64,000 nucleotides of DNA from Nonomuraea antri (lineage in GTDB: Bacteria > Actinomycetota > Actinomycetes > Streptosporangiales > Streptosporangiaceae): positions 1 through 64,000 of the forward strand of contig NZ_JABCPZ010000034.1 of the NCBI RefSeq assembly GCF_013283785.1, given 5' to 3'. The notes under the pieces are model-generated. The model was not told where the DNA came from, made no database searches, and saw nothing but the letters and a program-made list of their open reading frames with translations. A program made the translations under genes and the position numbers. Below are positions 15,485 to 23,440 of this stretch, piece after piece (position 1 is the first letter of the stretch; each line of letters starts with the position of its first letter).

Positions 15485-17532
15485 TCTTTGGCCTCCTCGT
15501 ACTTTGGAACAGGCCTCTGGAACCCCTGCTCGACATTCTGGGATACGCTGGCGAAGATGCCCGAAGCCTTCGAGTGCTTCAACCACTCCTCGTACGCGGC
15601 CACCTCGGTCTCGGTCATTTGGCTGCGCGGCTTGATCAAACCTCCCTCGAGAAAATCGCCTTCCGAGCCCTTTGCGGAGTTTCCGAATGCGTGAGGATGG
15701 GTTCCATCTGATGCGGCTTCCTTTCCAAACAGGCCGTATCGCATCATGATGTTTGCGGTTACATCCTTGAAAAGATTCTGACTCTGGAGCAGCTTGCTCT
15801 CTCCTTGATCGCGCGCCTTATCGCCTTCGTTGAACTTTATTTTGTCACTGACAAACCCTTCGGCAAACTCGAAGATCGCGGCGGGCGCGTTTCCGAACGG
15901 CGTGAGCGCCAGCTTGGTGGTTCTTGCAAGGCCTTCTGAGAAGGCTTTGTTTCGCTCATCCTTTCTATCGGCATCGTTGATGCTGGCCATATTGCCGGCG
16001 TCGGTCACGAAGTAGAGCGATTTGCTCAAGGAGAACACTTGGGCCTTGAAGAAATCTCCCGGGCTGCCGGCCATGCTGTCCTTCAAAATCTTCTCACGAT
16101 AGGCACTCTGCTCGGCTTTCGTGGCTTCAGGGTGGCGTCTCAGCCAGGCGGTGAACTCGCCGTTCACTTCTTTCGCGACCGCTGCTGCACGTGCATCCAA
16201 CAGCTTGAGGCTGTACTCTCCGTGGCCTTCAACGATGGCACTGAATGCCTTCGGATCCTTTGCCGCCCAGGTCATCGCCTTCATTAGGTTTTCTCTGTCG
16301 AAGCGGGCACCATGAGGTTGGTTGCCGGGGAGGTTGGGGTCCGTATCTGGCAGTGGATGAACCCCTGGCTTCTCGGAGGTAGTGCCGTTGGCGACACGAT
16401 GAACGTCGCTCATATAGGTGGAGAAGATGCGAGCGGCACTCTGTCGGCTATCGGCAAGGGCGGCCTGAGCTTTTGGATCCGACCAGAAGTGGCCGGCCCA
16501 CGATGCGATGAGCGCCGACTTGTATCCGCGTGAAGTACCTGGAGGCTGACCATGGTCGCGGTATGTCCGAGTGGCGGCCTCGATCGCACGGCCGAGCGCC
16601 GCACCACGGTCGCTCCAGTGGGTCTCTCTCATCAGGAAGGCCAGGGGCTTACGCACAGGATCGGTGAAGAAATCCTGAGCGACCCTTGGATTCCTCGCCA
16701 GCGCAGTCGCCAGTCCGGAACTGAACGCGATGACGTCCGCGCGTTCCGAGGCTGGCTTCTGCGCGTTGTCGAAGACTTTGTTGGCGATGTCGCGAAGAAA
16801 CGCGTCGTCGAAGGTGCCGTACTGCAGGAGCTTGTCAACGATACGGCCGTCTACCGCAGCCACAGATCCGTCGGTCGCTATCAGCTCATCGGTGTACCCC
16901 TTGGGCAGCCTCATGTCGCCGACGCCTCGCGAGGCTGTTCCGAGGGTCACACTCAAGGTTTTCAGCAATCGATCCAGGTCTGAAGACTGTGGTCCTGCAC
17001 CATCCTTGACCATAGGGTTGCGTACTGAGCCATGAAGATCACCTAAGAGAGCCTTGAGTTCCTTGGGAGGAATCTCCTTCATGAGGGCGACGGCGAAGTA
17101 CGGATCGTGCTGGTGCCGCTCCAAAAGATCAAGGGTCTCGCGGCTCAGTACCATCGGGCCCCCGGCTTCCGTAGCGTCCTTCCTCGCCTTCCGCAACTGG
17201 TCGGCGACGGACTTGGCCGCTGCCGCACCACCCGCAGGCGAGTTGGATGCCCAGAGCGTTTCGTCTGCCCAGACCACTCCCTTGTCCAGTCCGATCTTCT
17301 GGGTATTGATGATGAGGTCGAGGCGTTGCTGCAGCCTGGGTACCTCTCTCGCGACCTGGAACCCGATGTCCTTCAGAAGACCAGGGCCGGAGATCGTCGT
17401 ACCGATCGAGCGCAAGGCATTGTGGATTTGGACGTCAACATCAGACCATGATCCCTCTAGGCGCTTCATCTCGGCGATGAGTTGCGTCATCAGCGCCGGA
17501 TCTATGCCGACTCGGTTCGCCGGCGAACTCAT
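15481..17532 (-). CDS. Large ESX-associated secreted protein (683 residues)
   Basis: Start ATG at 17532, overlapping the stop of the small WXG-like gene (ATGA). The N-terminus MSSPANRVGIDPALMTQLIA is the helical region of WXG/LXG-type proteins. The remainder is alpha-helical and polar without transmembrane segments, with a central PPKELKALLGDLHG region. It resembles long actinomycete proteins annotated as DUF6571 (from memory). The C-terminal ~90 residues (LIKPRSQMTETEVAAYEEWL, ending VPKYEEAKD) lack a recognisable nuclease or other toxin motif. Export by a type VII system is likely; the activity is unknown. Confidence 0.65.
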   Translation of the reverse strand: MSSPANRVGIDPALMTQLIAEMKRLEGSWSDVDVQIHNALRSIGTTISGPGLLKDIGFQVAREVPRLQQRLDLIINTQKIGLDKGVVWADETLWASNSPAGGAAAAKSVADQLRKARKDATEAGGPMVLSRETLDLLERHQHDPYFAVALMKEIPPKELKALLGDLHGSVRNPMVKDGAGPQSSDLDRLLKTLSVTLGTASRGVGDMRLPKGYTDELIATDGSVAAVDGRIVDKLLQYGTFDDAFLRDIANKVFDNAQKPASERADVIAFSSGLATALARNPRVAQDFFTDPVRKPLAFLMRETHWSDRGAALGRAIEAATRTYRDHGQPPGTSRGYKSALIASWAGHFWSDPKAQAALADSRQSAARIFSTYMSDVHRVANGTTSEKPGVHPLPDTDPNLPGNQPHGARFDRENLMKAMTWAAKDPKAFSAIVEGHGEYSLKLLDARAAAVAKEVNGEFTAWLRRHPEATKAEQSAYREKILKDSMAGSPGDFFKAQVFSLSKSLYFVTDAGNMASINDADRKDERNKAFSEGLARTTKLALTPFGNAPAAIFEFAEGFVSDKIKFNEGDKARDQGESKLLQSQNLFKDVTANIMMRYGLFGKEAASDGTHPHAFGNSAKGSEGDFLEGGLIKPRSQMTETEVAAYEEWLKHSKASGIFASVSQNVEQGFQRPVPKYEEAKD

Positions 17533-17822
17533 CGGCGAACCCCGTCAGGGGGTGGAAAGAACGGAGGCCCGGTCCAATCAAGCGGATTCTTCATCTCCGG
17601 GCGCGCGGGGATGGATTCGACTTGTGCGAGCGCCCGACGAAAGACATCCCGGTAGGCAGCTTCCCAGCCCTGGCAATCCTGAATGAGCTTGTCCGCGGCC
17701 TTGCCCTTCATCGCTCCGCTTTCGAGCAGGCCGATGAGCTTGCGCACGTCGTTCGCGTGCTGGTCACGTAAGAGCTCGATCGTGCGTCGAGCTGCATTGA
17801 TCTCTTCCTGCGTCGCCATCAT
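17529..17822 (-). CDS. Small helical WXG100-like protein
   Basis: Start at the ATG at 17822 (MMATQEEINAARRTIELLRD), with GGAGGAA 5 nt upstream; the ATG three bases later is an alternative. The 97 residues form two predicted helices separated near SGAMKGKAADK, matching the ESX partner fold although the W of WxG is missing there. A proline-rich tail contains DWTGPPFFPPP. The stop overlaps the start of the large ESX-type gene. The shared 71-bp element lies upstream. Confidence 0.6.
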   Translation of the reverse strand: MMATQEEINAARRTIELLRDQHANDVRKLIGLLESGAMKGKAADKLIQDCQGWEAAYRDVFRRALAQVESIPARPEMKNPLDWTGPPFFPPPDGVRR

Positions 17823-17847
17823 CCGGGTTCCTCCGGACCTTAAGACG

Positions 17848-17918
17848 GCTATCCCTGGGATCAATGTGACGATATGGGGTGGACGCAACCTCGTCGAGGA
17901 CAACTGCCGAACTGGCAT
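17848..17918 (-). promoter_or_regulatory. 71-bp upstream element shared by two ESX cassettes (copy B)
   Basis: Same length and block order as 9877-9947: ATGCCAGTTCGGCA, CTCGAC, TATCGTCAC, GGGATAGC, at identical spacings, ending 26 nt before the start codon. The bases between blocks are largely different, as expected for a conserved regulatory site rather than a recent duplication. Confidence 0.65.
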
Positions 17919-17937
17919 GAGCTCACAAGTTAGGTGC

Positions 17938-17990
17938 CAGGCTTGATCAGGTTTGACGGAGATCCGAGATCAGGGTTTCGTCCTCGGGAA
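17938..17990 (+). mobile_element. Terminal remnant of an IS3-family element
   Basis: The sequence GGCTTGATCAGGTTTGACGG and the following bases to CCGAGATCAGGG match the right terminal region of the IS3-family element that interrupts cas1 (inverted copy ending at 32917), with scattered mismatches for about 50 bp. No transposase reading frame remains. It marks an old insertion or deletion event between the ESX cassette and the MazG-like gene. Confidence 0.6.
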
Positions 17991-18338
17991 GGAATCTCAA
18001 TGATTGAGTCAAGCCGTCTGTGCGAGTGGCGGGGAGGGGTGTAGAGCCGCTTGTCGCAGCATGGCCCACAGCATGCTCGGCGGTAGGCGCCGATGGCGTG
18101 ATCCCTCTTGACGCTCCATGGCCGGGCCCAGTCGCCGATGACGACATCGTTGACGAGCGTGCCATCTGGGTGGGGGTCGCTCCACGGCCAGCAACAGCCG
18201 ACGGTCACGGGCGGTGCCAGCCCCGAGGCGAGAATGGATTCGAGCTCTTGCGCGCCTCGGCACGTGCCCAAGCTCGCAGCCTCCCGGTTGGCTCCTGACA
18301 TTCAGCAAGCGGATTTCACGCTGGCGAAGGCGTGGGTG
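17991..18338. other. Region without a supported gene
   Basis: About 350 bp. A minus-strand frame of ~120 codons crosses it and ends inside the IS3 remnant; its Trp/Cys-rich text has no recognisable domain. It may be the 5' part of a gene truncated by the old IS event, but I cannot support it as a gene. Confidence 0.4.
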
Positions 18339-18638
18339 TCACGCCAGGTAGAGCCGGTTACGGAACGCGCCGCGTTCCTCTCTCTTGGCCGCCGCCACTT
18401 CTTCGACCGCCGTCCAGTCATGCCCATGTACCGCGGCCAGCGCGCGGAGGACCTCGTACACGTCGGCGATCTCTGCGGTGACCCCGGCGGGGGAGGCTTC
18501 GTTGAGCTCAGTGGCCTCTTCGAACAGCTTCGTCAGTAGGGCTTTGCGGTAGTCGGCTTCGTCGAGCACGGTGACGATCGGTTCTTCGCCGTTGCGACGG
18601 ATGATGTCCGGAATGTTGTCCCGCACCAGCTTGCCCAC
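18339..18638 (-). CDS. MazG-like nucleotide pyrophosphohydrolase
   Basis: GTG start at 18638 with AGGA nearby. The 99-residue protein begins MGKLVRDNIPDIIRRNGEEP and contains KLFEEATELNEAS and EIADVYEVLRALA. The E-E-x-x-E...E-x-x-D arrangement is the metal-binding signature of the all-alpha NTP pyrophosphatase (MazG/phosphoribosyl-ATP pyrophosphohydrolase-like) superfamily. It probably hydrolyses (d)NTPs to monophosphates for housekeeping or, in accessory regions, for phage or alarmone nucleotide control. It is a single-gene unit, divergent from the HNH gene. Confidence 0.85.
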   Translation of the reverse strand: MGKLVRDNIPDIIRRNGEEPIVTVLDEADYRKALLTKLFEEATELNEASPAGVTAEIADVYEVLRALAAVHGHDWTAVEEVAAAKREERGAFRNRLYLA

Positions 18639-18767
18639 GCTTCATATCCTTCGCTCTTCCAAGGTCTCCCCGTAGAGCTCAAAAGCCTATCCAGGCTCAG
18701 TGACATCGCCGGTGATCGCGAACTACTCTGAACCGGTCGATATCGCGATCAAGACTGGCATATACGG

Positions 18768-19778
18768 ATGACTCTGGAGTTCTTCCGCGAAGAGCCCACC
18801 GCCCGCTCCTCCTGGCGGCTGGCCGTGCTCATGGGCGCCAACGTGCGTACCTACAAGTTCGCCCTGGGCGAGGCGTTGCTGGGGGCCGCCGCCGAAGGCC
18901 GGGCCGACATCCTGCTCAGAGACTTGGCCAAGCCGTACGCGATGAGTCTGGTGGAGCATCTGGCTCATGCGCCGCAGGCGTCGACGAGGGGCACCCCCCG
19001 CGAGTCGGATTTTCTGTCCGTGGCGCAGAAGGAGGCCGCCGAGTCCGTCCGGCTCGGTTCCCCGACCGAGAAACTGCTGGCCGCTGCGATGAAGTCGATG
19101 CCCGAGATGGTGATGCAGAAGTTCCACAACCTGCGCGGCGAAGGCGCTGAGGTGCCTCACCGCTTCTACGAAGTGACTGGCACTTCCCGGGAACGGGTGG
19201 TCAGGTTGACCGCTCACCTTCGCGAGGTGGCACTGTCGGAGCAGCAGTCCGGTTTGCAGGCGGAACTGGTCGCGCGATGGAGCATCGTCGAGACGTCCTT
19301 CGCCGCCGGAGTAGGGCGAAGCCTGGTCGAGGAAGGCGTCGCCGTCGACCTGGAGGCGCTGCAGATCACCGACAAACAGCGCCGACGCTCGGTCACAGGG
19401 GTTACCGAGGCCGTCATCGGGTTCCAGCATGGCCGATGCATCATCTGCGCTGAACCGCTCATCCTTGGTGTGGACGAAGTCGCCGTGGACCACGTGTTCC
19501 CGTATTCGTTCAAGCGGCTACTGCTTGGCGCGGACATAGATCTGGACGCGATCTGGAATCTGGCACCCGCGCACAGGGACTGCAACGGGCAGAAGAGCAA
19601 CCGTCCGCCCACAGACGGCCAGCTCACCCGTCTAGCTCTGAGAAACGAGGCGATCATGAAATCGCCTCATCCGCTGAAGCGAACCCTTCAACTGTCCTTG
19701 AAACGCCACGGCGTTGCAGAAGGACGCGCCGACGGATGGTGGAAATTCATCCAGGAGGTGCGCCATAAAATGAGCTAG
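18768..19778 (+). CDS. HNH endonuclease
   Basis: The 336-residue protein has a helical N-terminal ~210 residues of unknown fold. A C-terminal HNH nuclease follows: C224-x-x-C227 (CIICAEPL), VAVDHVFPYSF with the D241-H242 pair, and NLAPAHRDCNGQKSNRPP with C272 and the N of HNH. The layout fits a type IV or defence-associated restriction nuclease or a Cas9/McrA-like HNH protein. It sits head to head with the MazG-like gene and tail to tail with the Mrr-type gene. The target specificity is unknown. Confidence 0.8.
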   Translation: MTLEFFREEPTARSSWRLAVLMGANVRTYKFALGEALLGAAAEGRADILLRDLAKPYAMSLVEHLAHAPQASTRGTPRESDFLSVAQKEAAESVRLGSPTEKLLAAAMKSMPEMVMQKFHNLRGEGAEVPHRFYEVTGTSRERVVRLTAHLREVALSEQQSGLQAELVARWSIVETSFAAGVGRSLVEEGVAVDLEALQITDKQRRRSVTGVTEAVIGFQHGRCIICAEPLILGVDEVAVDHVFPYSFKRLLLGADIDLDAIWNLAPAHRDCNGQKSNRPPTDGQLTRLALRNEAIMKSPHPLKRTLQLSLKRHGVAEGRADGWWKFIQEVRHKMS

Positions 19779-19822
19779 CGCATCTGATAGAACACGTGCG
19801 CATCACAGATTCACATATCGCG

Positions 19823-21421
19823 TCAGATAGTGGGCCCAGGGCGGCCGGTTTGCTTATTGTCGGAGGCTCTCAAGTTGCGTGGGGGTGTGGTGCCTGGAAT
19901 GACATCGATGTTCAAGTGTTTCTTGATGAGATGTTTGAGCTCCGCACCGTTGATGAGGGTGATCCTGTTGCGCTGAGCGAACTGCTCGCTGGCCCGACCG
20001 AACCATGAAGTGGTGACCAGGACACCGGTAGTTGCGTTGTGATCGGCCATTACGCCGGTGAGGGCGTGAACAGCTTCGAGGCCGACCAGATTCGCCCATC
20101 GCTTCGCCTGGATGAGACAGACACCTCCGAAAAAGAGGTTGTCGCTTGTTGCCACGGCGTCAACACCGCCGTCTTTCGAGGGGATGGTCGTCCATGCCTC
20201 GGCGCCCATAGCCACGAACAGCTCTCTCACCAAATGCTCGAACTCCGTGGGCGAGAGTTTGAGCAGGTTACGCCGGGAATCGAGCCCCGACACGACGTCC
20301 ATGTCCTCGGAGAACCGGAAGCGCTTGAGATCGAAGGTAATGAATGGCTCGATGGCTTCAAGATCGTACGGGTTCGGTGACACGAGAGCGTTGAGGCGTT
20401 TCAGGCATGCCACCGGATTGACGTCGGCGAGGACGAGGTCTTCGAACTCAGCCCGTTCGGCCTCAACGCTCAGCAGGTGAGGGCGAACCTTCTTGCCTGT
20501 CGCCTGATCGACGGTGTTGAGGCGTCCGTTGAACACGACCGCTTCGACGAGTTCACGGGGTGTCGAGGTGAAGATCTCGTGCAAGGTGCGGAGCGCAACG
20601 TCGGCGAGGAGCTTGGCGTATCGCTGCTTCACTTCCGTCTGCGGCCGCGGAATCGGGTCGATGGTGTCCCGAGCTTTGACGTACTTGTACGCACGTACCT
20701 CCGGCACGACGCTCTGCGGCGGTAGCTCGAATTCGACGACCAGATCGCGGTTCTCGGGGCGATATGCCACCTGGAAGAGCTTGGGGAATCCCGGCGGGTA
20801 CGTCGATCGTTCCAACACCTTCGTCGCGAACCACTCCAACGCTTCCGGACGGCCAGCGTCGAAGTCTGCACGTATCTGGTTGAGCTGAGCGTTGGCTTCT
20901 GCGACCTTCCTCTTCTCCTCGGCCACCCGGCGGTCGTAGGCGCTGCGAGCGGCATTCAACTCGCTCAGCCGTTGTTGCACACGCTGCTGATAGCTGTCAG
21001 TTGCTCTGTTGTAGCGGGCGCGGGCTTCGGTCAGGGCTCGTTCGTAGCGAGCCTTGCCTCCGAGGAGCTTGCCCACGCTGGATGGTGGGGAAGGTTGGTA
21101 AGCCGCCCAGTCGGGAGCCGACTCGGAGACGGTCAGGCGGGGATCTGGCGCGAACGGCGGTATGGAGCTGGCCACTCGCATCTGATCGAAGGAGAGAGGG
21201 CGGACTCCCAGCGCCGAGACCAAGACCTTGTCTAGTTCTCCAATGCGCTGGGCGACCTCGGCGGACTTCCGCTCGGTGCTGGATTGCTGACGTTCGAGGT
21301 GTTGGCGTTGGCGCTCACGTTCCTGCTCTTTGGCGGCCTTCGCAGCTTCGCGGGCTTGTCGTTCGGCTTCGCGGCGAAGAGCTGCCTGGCGCCGTTCCCA
21401 CTCGCTGCGACCACTCGCCAC
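19823..21421 (-). CDS. Mrr-type restriction endonuclease with coiled-coil N-terminus
   Basis: The 532-residue protein begins with a charged Ala/Arg/Glu/Gln coiled coil (residues ~5-65) and a second coiled coil near 125-190. A beta-rich middle domain follows (YPPGFPKLFQVAYRPENRDL). The C-terminal Mrr_cat domain reads LSPTEFEHLVRELFVAMGAE and KDGGVDAVA (D421), then LIQAKRW (Q438, K440) of the PD-(D/E)XK fold. Mrr-type enzymes cut methylated or foreign DNA. A truncated duplicate lies at 10105-10768. The 3' end faces the HNH gene. Confidence 0.85.
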   Translation of the reverse strand: MASGRSEWERRQAALRREAERQAREAAKAAKEQERERQRQHLERQQSSTERKSAEVAQRIGELDKVLVSALGVRPLSFDQMRVASSIPPFAPDPRLTVSESAPDWAAYQPSPPSSVGKLLGGKARYERALTEARARYNRATDSYQQRVQQRLSELNAARSAYDRRVAEEKRKVAEANAQLNQIRADFDAGRPEALEWFATKVLERSTYPPGFPKLFQVAYRPENRDLVVEFELPPQSVVPEVRAYKYVKARDTIDPIPRPQTEVKQRYAKLLADVALRTLHEIFTSTPRELVEAVVFNGRLNTVDQATGKKVRPHLLSVEAERAEFEDLVLADVNPVACLKRLNALVSPNPYDLEAIEPFITFDLKRFRFSEDMDVVSGLDSRRNLLKLSPTEFEHLVRELFVAMGAEAWTTIPSKDGGVDAVATSDNLFFGGVCLIQAKRWANLVGLEAVHALTGVMADHNATTGVLVTTSWFGRASEQFAQRNRITLINGAELKHLIKKHLNIDVIPGTTPPRNLRASDNKQTGRPGPTI

Positions 21422-21787
21422 CTCAATCAGCCCTCCGCTCTACACCGGAACAGCCGGACACGGTCAACCCATCGGCAGGCCGGCCCGCGGTCCACCCCTG
21501 TGACGTTCAGTTCAGAGTAGATCGACTGTTCGTGTTCGTCACGGGGATTAACCGGCAAGGTGGCGTCCGCGCTCGACCTGGTGCAATCGCTGGGCTTCAT
21601 GGAGGCGGTCCGGCTGAGACAGGGACTCGACGTGCGGAAACAACGTCAAGATCATCCCGTGCATATCCCGTGATCAAGGTCCTATGGCTGCATGCGCCTG
21701 CTCTCGGTGGCCTATCCGGGTCTGGAAAGCAAAGACCTGCGGCTGAGAAACCGCAGGTCAGAAGGCGAATCGCTTGGTGGAGAAGAG
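21422..21787. other. Intergenic region between mrr and the tRNA fragment
   Basis: About 365 bp. No gene is visible on either strand. It contains the promoter side of the Mrr-type gene and leads to the tRNA 3' fragment. Confidence 0.4.
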
Positions 21788-21830
21788 TGCCCCCGGCAGG
21801 ATTCGAACCTGCGGCACCCGCTTTAGGAGT
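21788..21830 (-). tRNA. 3' half of tRNA-Arg(CCT), probable att-site remnant
   Basis: On the minus strand it reads CTCCTAA (anticodon loop with CCT), a variable region, the TPsiC arm GCAGG-TTCGAAT-CCTGC and the acceptor 3' strand CGGGGGC plus discriminator A. The sequence before the anticodon loop cannot form the D-arm or the GCCCCCG 5' acceptor strand, so only the 3' half is present. Such 3' fragments are left where integrative elements insert in tRNA genes. It is not a functional tRNA. Confidence 0.75.
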
Positions 21831-21952
21831 CAGCCAAACAGCCTGGCCGTTTCCCCAGGTCAGAGGGCTGAGCAGAGGCGAGCCGGACGAGAATTGCGCA
21901 CGTATTTGGCACGGCTCGGTCGTTCATCTACTGCACTCGATCAACGATCGAT

Positions 21953-23246
21953 AGCCGGGGAGCACACCTTGAAGGGGACGAACTCGCGGTTGCGATTGGG
22001 ACCATCCCCGCGTGCGCGGGGAGCAAGCCGCCGGCCTGATCGACCCGCGCGCCCCCAAGGGACCATCCCCGCGTGCGCGGGGAGCACAAGGGCGCGGAGA
22101 AGACCACGATCCCGTGCGAGGGACCATCCCCGCGTGCGCGGGGAGCACCAGTCCGCGTTGGCTCTTGTGCCGGAGCCCGAAGGACCATCCCCGCGTGCGC
22201 GGGGAGCACGGTGCGGGTGTCGGTCATTAGACGGTCCTGACGGGACCATCCCCGCGTGCGCGGGGAGCACCCGTCCGTGGTGAAGAAGAACACGCCGGGC
22301 TCGGGACCATCCCCGCGTGCGCGGGGAGCACGGCGCGGCGGCGGTCGAGTTCGGCGAGGTGCCGGGACCATCCCCGCGTGCGCGGGGAGCACAGGCGGAC
22401 CGGCCGGGCGACCCTGATCACACTGGGACCATCCCCGCGTGCGCGGGGAGCACGGATGGATCTACACCGAGCGCGGCATGGGATCGGGGACCATCCCCGC
22501 GTGCGCGGGGAGCACACCCGGTAGGCGTACCCCTCCTCCACGTACACGGGACCATCCCCGCGTGCGCGGGGAGCACACCGGCGAGGTGACCCTGCTGCGC
22601 TGGACGTCGGGACCATCCCCGCGTGCGCGGGGAGCACGATCCTGTGGCGCGCGGCAAGGCGATGTACATGGGACCATCCCCGCGTGCGCGGGGAGCACCA
22701 GTTGATCTCAGGAAAGTGTCACAGCCCGCTAGGACCATCCCCGCGTGCGCGGGGAGCACCCAGCCCCCTGTCATTCGGTGGCGCCGACGGCGGGACCATC
22801 CCCGCGTGCGCGGGGAGCACCGGGTTCGGGCGTGGAAGCTGCCCTACGACGTGGGACCATCCCCGCGTGCGCGGGGAGCACATGGCGTTGTCCAGCGTGG
22901 TGATGAGGACCTGGGGACCATCCCCGCGTGCGCGGGGAGCACGTCGCCGTGGTGCGCGCCCTGCTGGACTTGCTGGGACCATCCCCGCGTGCGCGGGGAG
23001 CACCCCGTACAGACTTTTCCCCTGGTGGAGCGGGGGGGACCATCCCCGCGTGCGCGGGGAGCACGACGGCGGCCAGGCCCTCGGGGCTGAGTTTGCGGGA
23101 CCATCCCCGCGTGCGCGGGGAGCACAACACCGCCGCTCAGGTGGCGGAGCTGGCCAAGGGACCATCCCCGCGTGCGCGGGGAGCACGCGAGCGGGGAGGC
23201 CCGGCGCGCGCTGCGGGGGGACCATCCCCGCGTGCGCGGGGAGCAC
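21953..23246 (-). CRISPR. CRISPR array 1, type I-E, 21 repeats
   Basis: Twenty-one 29-bp repeats lie at an exact 61-bp period from 21998 to 23218, with 32-bp spacers. In transcribed orientation (minus strand) each begins GTGCTCCCCG and ends GGGGATGGTCCC, with the CCCCGCGcaCGCGGGG hairpin of type I-E. A degenerate partial repeat (to 21965) marks the leader-distal left end. The leader is on the right, next to cas3. All spacers are different from one another by eye. Confidence 0.97.
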
Positions 23247-23315
23247 TCTCCCTGACCTGCGACGTTGTCAGCGTCTGGGCCTGAAAATGAGCACTTTCAC
23301 AGAAAAGGACATGGC
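23247..23315 (-). promoter_or_regulatory. Leader of CRISPR array 1
   Basis: Abuts the last repeat. In transcribed orientation it ends GCAGGTCAGGGAGA before the first repeat and carries GAAAGTGCTCATTTTCA further upstream. The same blocks precede array 2. It should contain the pre-crRNA promoter and the Cas1-Cas2 integration signals. Confidence 0.7.
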
Positions 23316-23440
23316 TGGACATTTCGGTTATCAAGTTGACTATCTAGTCGTTCCAGGCTGCAGTACCTAGGAGTGTTGGGCAACCCGGCCCTGCTCTCCA
23401 GGGGCCGGCCGACTCTCGTTGGAGCTTTGTTGCCGAAAAG

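Noticed and set aside
17930-18301. Minus-strand frame of 123 codons (Trp/Cys-rich)
   Set aside because: Its end lies in the IS3 remnant and its text has no recognisable domain; at most a truncated gene.
21788-21900. A complete tRNA-Arg gene
   Set aside because: Sequence before the anticodon loop cannot form the D-arm or the GCCCCCG acceptor strand, so only the 3' half is present.
21928-23370. Long open frames on both strands across the CRISPR arrays, with recurring RARGDG, AHAGM and SPRTRG text
   Set aside because: They are the repeat unit translated in different frames; the 61-bp period and the 29-bp repeats explain them. The same holds for 33797-36749.
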